24,212 bases of DNA from DASYRM01 sp036004405. Lineage in GTDB: Bacteria > Acidobacteriota > Vicinamibacteria > Vicinamibacterales > UBA2999. Below are positions 18,392 to 24,212 of this stretch, one piece after another; positions within the stretch are counted from its first letter, which is position 1, and every line of letters starts with the position of its first letter. A model generated the notes under the pieces. It saw only the letters and a list, made by a program, of their open reading frames with translations, was not told the origin of the DNA and ran no database searches. The stretch is taken from positions 1-24,212 of the forward strand of contig DASYRM010000047.1 in NCBI GenBank assembly GCA_036004405.1. The letters run 5' to 3'. Made by a program: the position numbers and the translations under genes.

Positions 18392-19989
18392 GACGCCCTC
18401 GCCGTGTTCAGGATGCGCACGTTGCGAAAGCGCGCCGGCACGCAGCCGTGGCTCACCGAATTGATCTGCGTCGGCTCGCCCTTGCCGTCGTTGAACGCAC
18501 CGCCCATCCAGTACGACGACTTGCCGCCGATCATGTCCATCGCGTTCCAGAAGTACGGCGTGTCGCTCTGATAGGCGACGTCGCGCAGCATGCCGACAAT
18601 CTTGCCGCCGCGCACCTCGTAGAACGCCTGGCCGGAGAACTGGAAGTTGTAGCGCTGGTGGTCGATCGACCAGGAGCCGTCGTGCTTGATGACGATCCCC
18701 CGATCGGTCGCGGCGATGATTTCGGCCAGCGACACGTCCTGTTCGCCGGGCAGCAGCGAGACGTTCGGCATGCGCTGGAACTGGACGTTCTGCCACGAGT
18801 CGGCAAACGAGCAGCCGTGCGAGCGCGCCACGCCCGTCAGCTTCTGGATGCGCGCCGCCTGCTCGCGGGTGGTCTGGTAGTCCTTGAAGATCCCGCGCTC
18901 GACGAGCAGCCACTGCTCGGCGGGCACCCCTTCGTCGTCCCACGCGACGCGTGACAGCGAGCCCGGCTGCGTGCGATCCGCCTGGATGTTCATGAGCGGC
19001 GGGCCGTATTTCAGCGTGCCAATCGTCTTCTCCGGCGGCGCGACGAAGCTGGTGCCGGCGTAGTTCGCCTCTTCGCCGATGGCGCGATCGAGCTCAGTGG
19101 CATGGCCGATCGACTCGTGAATCGTCAGCCACAGATTCGACGGCTCCAGGATGAGATCGTAGGTGCCCGCCTCGACGCTCTTGGCCGCCAGCTTCTCCAC
19201 CGCCATCGACGCCCACCGTTCGGCGTTCCCGGGCAGGTCCAGCGACTCGACGTAGTCCCAGCCCTCGCCGCGGGGCGGCAGCGCTTCGGAAAACGACTGA
19301 AAGTCGCCGTTGCCCACCGCGGTGGCGGAAAACGCCGGGCCGACGCGGATGAACGTCTGCGTCACGTTGGTGCCGTCCGACGTGAGGAGTGTCTTGATCT
19401 CCCGCAGCGCCTGCACGCCGGAGCTGACGAACTGGACGCCCTTCACCTTGAGGGCCGCCTCGTTGGCCTTGAGCAGCAGCGCGATCTTCTCTTCGATCGA
19501 GATCTCGATCGGATCCTTGCGCACGGGCGTGATCCACGTGCCTCGGACCGCCGTCACCGGCGCGAGCTCCACGCGGTGCCGCCGCACCGCCCTGGCGGCC
19601 TTGGCGAGCACCACGGCTTCGAGCGCCGCCTGCTGCGCCCCGGCCCGCGTCACCTCGCTCGATGAGGCAAAACCCCAGCTCCCGTCGACCAGCACTCGCA
19701 CGCCGAGGCCGAAGGACTCATCGTCGCCCACGTTGACGACCTGCCGCTCGCGAGTGGTGACGATCTGCCGGCGATAGCGCCCCACGCGAGCGTCGGCGTA
19801 GGACGCGCCAGCGCGGCGGGCGGCATCGAGGGCGGCGCTCGCGACCTCGATGGCAAGCGGATCGGCGCTGGGAGGCGCCAGCGTCGGCGCCTGCACCGCC
19901 GCCATCGCCGAGGACGCGCCATCGAGGAAGCCGAGCGACGTCGCGGTGGCCAGACCGGTCTTGAGAAAATCGCGGCGGGTGGGAGACAT
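18388..19989 (-). CDS. tldD: TldD-family metalloprotease with Tat signal peptide
   Basis: A 533-residue protein. It begins MSPTRRDFLKTG followed by a hydrophobic stretch to about residue 31: a twin-arginine export signal. The mature part is TldD, with the zinc motif HESIGH (H291, E292, H296) and the family blocks GVARSHGCSFAD, LLPGEQDVSLAEIIAATDRGI and FWNAMDMIGG. It is the catalytic partner of the downstream TldE. E. coli TldD is cytoplasmic, so a Tat signal points to a periplasmic form. ATG 19989 is fixed by the ribosome binding site AGGAGA and the signal motif. It is the third gene of a four-gene minus-strand run. Confidence 0.9.
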   Translation of the reverse strand: MSPTRRDFLKTGLATATSLGFLDGASSAMAAVQAPTLAPPSADPLAIEVASAALDAARRAGASYADARVGRYRRQIVTTRERQVVNVGDDESFGLGVRVLVDGSWGFASSSEVTRAGAQQAALEAVVLAKAARAVRRHRVELAPVTAVRGTWITPVRKDPIEISIEEKIALLLKANEAALKVKGVQFVSSGVQALREIKTLLTSDGTNVTQTFIRVGPAFSATAVGNGDFQSFSEALPPRGEGWDYVESLDLPGNAERWASMAVEKLAAKSVEAGTYDLILEPSNLWLTIHESIGHATELDRAIGEEANYAGTSFVAPPEKTIGTLKYGPPLMNIQADRTQPGSLSRVAWDDEGVPAEQWLLVERGIFKDYQTTREQAARIQKLTGVARSHGCSFADSWQNVQFQRMPNVSLLPGEQDVSLAEIIAATDRGIVIKHDGSWSIDHQRYNFQFSGQAFYEVRGGKIVGMLRDVAYQSDTPYFWNAMDMIGGKSSYWMGGAFNDGKGEPTQINSVSHGCVPARFRNVRILNTARAS

Positions 19990-19993
19990 CCCT

Positions 19994-19999
19994 TCTCCT
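19994..19999 (-). promoter_or_regulatory. Ribosome binding site of tldD overlapping the upstream stop codon
   Basis: The minus strand reads CTAGGAGAAGGGATG: AGGAGA shares the last two bases of the TAG stop of the TIGR03435 gene, implying translational coupling, and fixes the tldD start. Confidence 0.75.
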
Positions 20000-20843
20000 A
20001 GTCGTCGGTGGGTTTCTCGATACCGTCGATGACGAGCACCTCCACGGGTCCCTTCGTGGGTTCGAGCTTGAGCCCGAGCTGTTCCTGGATGGCGGTGAAG
20101 AGCGACGGAGTATTGGGATCGACCGGCGGCGCATCGGCGCCTCGCGCCTCGACCGCATACGTCAGCTCGAAGTCCCAGGCGCCGGTGAGCCCCGTGCGAT
20201 CGATTACCAGGCGTCCGGCGGGACCGGAGAACGCCGTCGCGAGCGACGCCGCCGGCAGTCCGCCGAATTTCAGCCGGCCGGGCCCGCCCTGAATACCGCA
20301 GAAGGGCGCACCAGGCGTGCCGGGCGGTGGCGGCGCCTCGCCTCGACGCGCCGCGGCGGCCACCGCCGCGCAGTCCTGCGTCGTCGGTTTCAGCCCCGCA
20401 CCGGGACTGCCACCCGGCTTCGCCATGACGAGCGCATAGATGTCCATCTCGCGCGTCTCGCGATGGACACGCAGCTTGAAGCGCTCCTCGAGCAGGTGGC
20501 GCAGCGCGAGCTGCATGGGATTTGGCGTATTCGCGCCTGGCACAAAGTTCGGATCGACATTCCCTTCCATCTTGGCGATGAGGTCGTAGCGATCGGTCGT
20601 CAGCCAGCCCGGCCCGCCCACGAGCTGATACTGCGCGAGCTGATACGCGAAGGTGATGATGGGCCGGACCGGCATGTTCGAGGCGTTGACACGGCCGCCG
20701 GGCAGCATGCGCAGCATGCCATTGGTGTCGCCCGACCTGTTCGCCTTGACGCTCGCCACTTCGAAGGCGGCGTCCTTTTCCTGCGCCACCACCGCGATCG
20801 CGACGCTGGCGGCGAGCAGCAACGTGAGCATCAGCTTTCGCAT
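19998..20843 (-). CDS. TIGR03435-family exported protein
   Basis: A 281-residue protein with a signal peptide (residues 1-20, LTLLLAASVAIAVVAQ). Family landmarks are FEVASVKANRSGD, LPGGRVNASNMPVRPIITFAYQL, GGPGWLTTDRYDLIAK, LEERFKLRVHRETREM, VIDRTGLTGAWDFELTY and the ending EPTKGPVEVLVIDGIEKP. The family is greatly expanded in Solibacter and other Acidobacteriota and has no assigned activity. The usual length is about 250-330 residues. It lies between the PQQ protein (27-bp gap) and tldD (8-bp gap). Confidence 0.92.
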   Translation of the reverse strand: MRKLMLTLLLAASVAIAVVAQEKDAAFEVASVKANRSGDTNGMLRMLPGGRVNASNMPVRPIITFAYQLAQYQLVGGPGWLTTDRYDLIAKMEGNVDPNFVPGANTPNPMQLALRHLLEERFKLRVHRETREMDIYALVMAKPGGSPGAGLKPTTQDCAAVAAAARRGEAPPPPGTPGAPFCGIQGGPGRLKFGGLPAASLATAFSGPAGRLVIDRTGLTGAWDFELTYAVEARGADAPPVDPNTPSLFTAIQEQLGLKLEPTKGPVEVLVIDGIEKPTDD

Positions 20844-20850
20844 GAGCCGG

Positions 20851-20864
20851 CTCCCTTCGGGGAG
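20851..20864 (-). other. Small hairpin covering the ribosome binding site of the TIGR03435 gene
   Basis: On the minus strand CTCCC, loop CGAA, GGGAG forms a 5-bp hairpin whose right arm GGGAG is the probable Shine-Dalgarno sequence, 7 bases before ATG 20843. It may lower translation when folded. Short, and could be chance. Confidence 0.35.
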
Positions 20865-20870
20865 AGTACT

Positions 20871-22685
20871 CTACCGCTTCTCCTCGACCCCGAAGGCCAG
20901 CAGCACGTTCCCCGGCCGCCCGAGAAAGGCACCGTAACCGGAGTTCACGAACACCATGCCGCCGGCCACGGCGGGTCCGGGGCCGCCGATCGACGCGCCC
21001 GTTGCGGCCACGCCGTTGACGGCGGTGAAGGTGCGGTTGGTGTCGAACGACCAGATGACCTCGCCGGTCGCGGTCGAATACGCGCGCAAGGCGCCGTCGA
21101 ACGACCCCGAGAACACGACGCCGGGAATGACGGTGAGCGCCGCGGACTGCGCCGCAAGGCAGCCGCGCCCCGCGGCGCAGGTCAGCGGTGGCGGCGGCGC
21201 GGTCCACACCATGGCGCCCGTCGCGAGCGCTACGGCGTGCAGACCGCCGGGCTGCGGCGTCGTGACGTCCGACACCGCGAAGTACGCGCGCTCGGCGTCT
21301 ACCGCCGAGCCCCATTCGATCCCGCCGAGCAGCCCGCCGCGCCCGGCGCGGTACTGCCACACGATGGCGCCGTCCTTCTCCGGGTCGAGCGCGTAGCCGA
21401 CGCCCGACTTCTGACCGATCACCAGCAGATCGCGCCCCGACGCCGCGCGCGTCAGCATCGGCGGGCTGCCGAAGTCCACGTCGGGGCCGTTCACCTCGGG
21501 GCAGTTCGGGTTTCCGCTGCGGCAGTTCGAGACGTAGACGTCGCCGGGCGTGACCTGACGCGTCCACTTCACGGCACCGTCCGCAAGATCGAGCGCGACG
21601 ACGGCATTGCTCGACGACACGGGAGGCCCGCTGTAGGCGTTTCCGGTCGCCACGTACAGACGGAGGCGCGCCGCGTCGATCGTCGGCGCCGACCAGACCG
21701 CCGACCCCGATGGTCCCCACAGCGGCACGCCCGCGGTGCTGGTCCCGCGCCGCTGCAGCGGATCGCTGATGAGCGCGGTCTTCCAGACGACGGCGCCGGT
21801 GGCGGCGTCGAGCGCGCTCACGCTGCCGCGGAAGGTGCAGCAGCCGTACTGCGGGTCGGCGCCCTGCGATTCCTCGTACGACGACATGCCCACGTACACC
21901 CGCCCCTCGTGCAGCGTCGGCGAGGCGGTAATCCGCGCCAGCGGGTGCTCGTCCACCTTCCTCACCCACAGCTCGCGCCCGGTCTCCGCGTCGAGGCCGT
22001 AGATGTTCGCGGCGGTGTCACCGAAGTACGCGACCGACGGCGCCGATCCCGCCGCCGGGCCGACGACCACCGCGGTGCGCACGCCGCCGCGCGCCGCGTA
22101 CGTCCAGCGGATGCAGCCGCTGCCGGCGTCGAGCGCGTAGACGGTGCCGTTCTGGCTGCCGACGAGCACGCGGCCACCGGCGACGGTCGGCTGCGACCAC
22201 GCCACCGACGCGTCGGGGAATCCGAACGACCATTTCAGCGACAGCCTGGGCACATCCGCGGCCACGAGACCCGCGTCGGCGGCCGTCTGCACACGCGTGT
22301 TCGTCGCCGCGGGGCTCCACCCGGCCCAACGTGGCAGGCGTGCGCGCGCGGCCGGCAACTGGTCGGCGATGCCGCAGCGGCCGCTGTCGGTGCCGCGCAC
22401 GTCGCCGGCGATCGTCTTGCCAGTGAGGTATTCGGCCACCGCGCGCCGCAGGGCGCCCGACAGCCGCGCACCCTGCGTGCGCATCGCGCCGTTGACCAGG
22501 CTTTCGACGATCGACTGCGGCGATCGCGCACGCAGCGCCTCGGGTGCCGGCGCGCGCGACTCCACCGCGCCGGTGTGGCAGCTGGCGCAGCTCTGCGTGA
22601 ACACCGCGGCGCCATCGGGTGTCTGCGCGTGTGCGGACACGGCGATCAGCAGCGGGAGCGCGGCGAGCGTCACGGTGCGAGTCAT
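20871..22685 (-). CDS. Cytochrome c-PQQ beta-propeller dehydrogenase (polyvinyl-alcohol-dehydrogenase-like)
   Basis: A 604-residue exported quinohemoprotein-type enzyme. Signal peptide 1-20 (LPLLIAVSAHAQ). A small cytochrome c domain follows with the haem site CASCH (C33, C36, H37) and a likely Met ligand in NGAMRTQG. From about residue 130 a PQQ-type propeller is built of repeated blades (SQNGTVYALDAGSGCIRW, YGLDAETGRELW, SALDAATGAVVW, VALDLADGAVKW), with vicinal cysteines in YGCCTFRG. An N-terminal haem domain before the propeller is the order seen in polyvinyl alcohol dehydrogenase, not in classical quinohemoprotein alcohol dehydrogenases where haem is C-terminal. It would oxidise an alcohol in the periplasm and pass electrons to the haem. 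The substrate is unknown. ATG 22685 is chosen because it begins the signal peptide. Confidence 0.87.
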   Translation of the reverse strand: MTRTVTLAALPLLIAVSAHAQTPDGAAVFTQSCASCHTGAVESRAPAPEALRARSPQSIVESLVNGAMRTQGARLSGALRRAVAEYLTGKTIAGDVRGTDSGRCGIADQLPAARARLPRWAGWSPAATNTRVQTAADAGLVAADVPRLSLKWSFGFPDASVAWSQPTVAGGRVLVGSQNGTVYALDAGSGCIRWTYAARGGVRTAVVVGPAAGSAPSVAYFGDTAANIYGLDAETGRELWVRKVDEHPLARITASPTLHEGRVYVGMSSYEESQGADPQYGCCTFRGSVSALDAATGAVVWKTALISDPLQRRGTSTAGVPLWGPSGSAVWSAPTIDAARLRLYVATGNAYSGPPVSSSNAVVALDLADGAVKWTRQVTPGDVYVSNCRSGNPNCPEVNGPDVDFGSPPMLTRAASGRDLLVIGQKSGVGYALDPEKDGAIVWQYRAGRGGLLGGIEWGSAVDAERAYFAVSDVTTPQPGGLHAVALATGAMVWTAPPPPLTCAAGRGCLAAQSAALTVIPGVVFSGSFDGALRAYSTATGEVIWSFDTNRTFTAVNGVAATGASIGGPGPAVAGGMVFVNSGYGAFLGRPGNVLLAFGVEEKR

Positions 22686-22693
22686 GCGTGAGG

Positions 22694-22718
22694 GCAGGCT
22701 TGAAAGCCTGCAGCTACG
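22694..22718. repeat. Palindromic REP-like unit in a divergent gap
   Basis: Stem GCAGGCT / AGCCTGC (7 bp) around TGAA, tail AGCTACG. It lies 8 bp upstream of the start of the PQQ gene, thus in its 5' leader. This stem differs completely from the others but remains fully paired. Confidence 0.75.
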
Positions 22719-22907
22719 TGTGCGGACTGTAGCATCGGTCCCAAGCGGCTGAGCCGGCGCGCTCAATCTACAACCTAGGCTGTAACTCTTTCAGCAAATT
22801 CCGGGCAATTGACTGATTCTGAACGTCCCGACGAGCGGCATGCCTCTTGAACTACAGGGGCTCGTCAGGCGCGCTGCACGCCAGTGGCGCGGCGGACCGG
22901 TTCACGT
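22719..22907. other. Divergent intergenic region with a near-palindrome
   Basis: This stretch is visibly richer in A and T than the rest around 22755-22860 and has no gene. At 22769-22784 lies TACAACCTAGGCTGTA, a 16-base palindrome with a single mismatched pair (14 of 16 positions symmetric), centred on CCTAGG. It could be an operator for the divergent PQQ operon and the small exported protein gene. A TTGACT at 22809 has no matching -10, so no promoter is called. Confidence 0.4.
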
Positions 22908-22912
22908 GGAGG
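22908..22912 (+). promoter_or_regulatory. Strong ribosome binding site of the small exported protein gene
   Basis: GGAGG, continuing as GGAGGTGA, seven bases before ATG 22920. It decides this start over the in-frame one at 22884. Confidence 0.7.
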
Positions 22913-22919
22913 TGACGTG

Positions 22920-23420
22920 ATGACGATTGGCAAAATGACGGCTCTCGGGTTCGCGCTCGCCGGCGCCTTCACTCTCGGCGTCTGGACGGGCCCGTTCGTG
23001 ACGCATCGCGCCGCGCAGACGGCCAGCGCCGTGCACGACGCGGTTGGCGCACCGGCCACGCCGAGCGAGACGAAAGCGGCGGAGACGCCGGCCAGCGCTC
23101 GTCGCGCGGCCGCGGCGCGCACGGCGCACGTCGAGGTGTCGGCGCCGGCGCTGCAAGATCGACTCAAGCCGGTGCTGAACCGCGGGGCCAACGTTGCGCT
23201 CGCCGCCGAAGGCTTCCGGAGCGCGGAGCAGTTCGCGACGGTGGCACACGCGGCGCGGAACACCGAAGTGCCGTTCGTGCTGCTCAAGCACCGGGTGCTC
23301 AACGAAGGCAAGTCCGTAGCGCAGGCCATTCGCGAGTCGAAGCCGGCGGTGAACGCCGCGGTGGAGGCCAACCTCGCGCGCGCGCAGGCGCGGTCGGACA
23401 TCGCGTCCATCGCGGGATGA
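22920..23420 (+). CDS. Small membrane-anchored or exported protein of unknown function
   Basis: A 166-residue protein that I do not recognise as a named family. A hydrophobic segment at about 7-26 (TALGFALAGAFTLGVWTG) is a signal anchor or signal peptide without an obvious cleavage site. It is followed by an Ala/Thr/Arg-rich linker (about 30-75) and a predicted helical C-terminal domain with the striking run EVPFVLLKHRVLNEGKSVAQAIRESKP. I have the impression that this run recurs in acidobacterial hypothetical proteins, which a search should confirm. A very good ribosome binding site suggests substantial expression. It stands alone, followed by a strong hairpin. Confidence 0.75.
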   Translation: MTIGKMTALGFALAGAFTLGVWTGPFVTHRAAQTASAVHDAVGAPATPSETKAAETPASARRAAAARTAHVEVSAPALQDRLKPVLNRGANVALAAEGFRSAEQFATVAHAARNTEVPFVLLKHRVLNEGKSVAQAIRESKPAVNAAVEANLARAQARSDIASIAG

Positions 23421-23427
23421 CAGACGC

Positions 23428-23451
23428 AGGGGCCGGCTTTCGCCGGCCCCT
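23428..23451 (+). terminator. Strong hairpin after the small exported protein gene
   Basis: AGGGGCCGGC, loop TTTC, GCCGGCCCCT: a perfect 10-bp stem 7 bases after the stop codon. No T-tract on either strand (the minus strand loop is GAAA), so it is a terminator-like 3' end structure in a GC-rich genome. It is different from the TGAA repeats that follow. Confidence 0.65.
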
Positions 23452-23454
23452 GTC

Positions 23455-23508
23455 GGGCCGCCTGAAGGCGGCCCTCACGCCTACGGGCCACCTGAAGGTG
23501 GCCCCTAC
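23455..23508. repeat. Two palindromic REP-like units in a convergent gap
   Basis: Unit 1 (stem GGGCCGCC / GGCGGCCC, loop TGAA, 23455-23474) and unit 2 (stem GGGCCACC / GGTGGCCC, loop TGAA, 23485-23504). Against unit 1 the G-C pair at stem position 6 becomes A-T with both sides changed. Unit 2 ends in CTAC, whose CTA is the TAG stop of the minus-strand propeller gene. Confidence 0.88.
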
Positions 23509-24212
23509 TTCTGTAAAACGAAGCGCTGGGCGCGGCGGTTGGTGACGATCTCCGCGCCGTACAGGTTGCCCTTCGAGTCGGCGGCCATGTGGTGGATGAT
23601 GTCGAACTCGCCGGCCTTGGGGCCGCGCACTCCGACGCGGCCGATCTCCACCATCTTCTCGCGATCGTAGATGACGATCTGCATCGGCCCCGAATCGACG
23701 ACGTAAAGATACTGCTGCTTCTTGTCGGGTGAGAACGCGAACCCGGCCGGCACCGGTGTCACGTTGTTGATAGCGGCCAGCCGCACCTGCCGCAGATACT
23801 TCCCCTCGGTCGTGAACAGCTGGATGCGGTTGTTGATCCGGTCGGCAAGGTAGACGATACCGTCGCTCGAGACCTTGACGGAGTGCGGCAACCCGAATTC
23901 CGGCGGGCCGTCTGGCGTCGTCTGCGGCTGCGGCACCGCGGCGTTCGGCGCCAACGTCGGCGGCGGCGGATTGCCGAACGCACCCCACATCCGTTTGAAT
24001 TTCCCGGTTTCGGAGTCGAACACGATGACACGCTTGTTGCCGTAGCCGTCAGCCGCGTAGACTTCCTTCGCCCGCGTGTCGACGAAGACATCGGTGGCCT
24101 GGTGCACGTTCTCGGTATCGGTGTTGCCCTTGCTCTGGCCGCGATGGCCAATCTGCATCACGAACTTGCCGGTCGTCGTGAACTTCAGAATCATGTCGTC
24201 GCTGTTGCCTGG
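23505..24212 (-). CDS. NHL-repeat beta-propeller protein (partial, start outside the window)
   Basis: At least 235 residues, open through the right edge, so the N-terminus is missing. Repeated blades of the NHL/6-bladed propeller type are seen: KFVMQIGHRGQSKGN, TDVFVDTRAKEVYAADGYGNKRVIVFDSETGKF, HSVKVSSDGIVYLADRINNRIQLFTTEGKY, LYVVDSGPMQIVIYD and HHMAADSKGNLYGAEIVTNRRAQRFV. Such proteins resemble peptidyl-alpha-hydroxyglycine lyases but most bacterial ones have unknown binding partners. Part of a Pro-rich insert (GNPPPPTLAPN) separates two blades. The stop codon lies within the tail of a palindromic repeat. Confidence 0.85.
   Translation of the reverse strand, partial: PGNSDDMILKFTTTGKFVMQIGHRGQSKGNTDTENVHQATDVFVDTRAKEVYAADGYGNKRVIVFDSETGKFKRMWGAFGNPPPPTLAPNAAVPQPQTTPDGPPEFGLPHSVKVSSDGIVYLADRINNRIQLFTTEGKYLRQVRLAAINNVTPVPAGFAFSPDKKQQYLYVVDSGPMQIVIYDREKMVEIGRVGVRGPKAGEFDIIHHMAADSKGNLYGAEIVTNRRAQRFVLQK

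Noticed and set aside
18388..21969. A single 1193-residue protein
   Set aside because: Only the last 533 residues (TldD) have family motifs; the rest is an out-of-frame reading of the TIGR03435 and PQQ genes.
17045..22685. RiPP biosynthesis cluster around TldD/TldE
   Set aside because: No precursor peptide, radical-SAM, cyclodehydratase or transporter gene is present, so peptide natural-product maturation cannot be supported.
22809..22837. Promoter with TTGACT as -35 for the small exported protein gene
   Set aside because: The sequence at the proper distance (CGAGCG) is not a -10.

Overview
The window is GC-rich bacterial chromosome, densely coded on both strands. The best guess is an acidobacterium, probably of the Vicinamibacteria type. 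The clues are a TIGR03435-family protein (expanded in Acidobacteriota), an exported metallo-beta-lactamase with an N-terminal lobe also found in its neighbour, a cytochrome/PQQ propeller, and many short palindromic repeats with a TGAA loop. No rRNA, tRNA, CRISPR array, transposase or phage gene was seen.

Layout. (1) 125-7258, minus strand: a tightly packed operon lysC-dapB-dapA-dapD-dapE, the succinylase route towards diaminopimelate and lysine. It is followed without a real gap by a CstB-type persulfide dioxygenase/rhodanese fusion and a protein very close to 2-pyrone-4,6-dicarboxylate hydrolase (LigI). (2) 7479-8781, plus: a small Hsp20 protein and a tandem universal stress protein behind a near-consensus sigma-54 promoter. 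(3) 8778-9263, minus: a SnoaL/NTF2-like protein. (4) 9336-11359, plus: an ICL/PEP-mutase family enzyme overlapping a GT39-like membrane protein. (5) 11519-14203, plus: a membrane hybrid histidine kinase with a degenerate and a true receiver. (6) 14176-16990: a divergent pair of exported proteins that share a domain; one is fused to a metallo-beta-lactamase domain with altered metal ligands. (7) 17045-22685, minus: cytochrome c/PQQ propeller, TIGR03435 protein, Tat-signal TldD and TldE, apparently one operon. (8) 22920-23420, plus: a small exported or anchored unknown protein. (9) 23505 to the window end, minus: an incomplete NHL-type propeller.

The structure that ordinary gene calling does not explain is a family of about a dozen short hairpin repeats. 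Their stems differ in sequence but remain paired, the loop is nearly always TGAA, and most end in CTACG. They lie at gene ends, and two supply the stop codon of a neighbouring minus-strand gene. Other points of interest are the sigma-54 stress operon, the sulfur and aromatic-acid genes attached to the DAP operon, and the Tat-signal TldD whose TldE partner has no signal.
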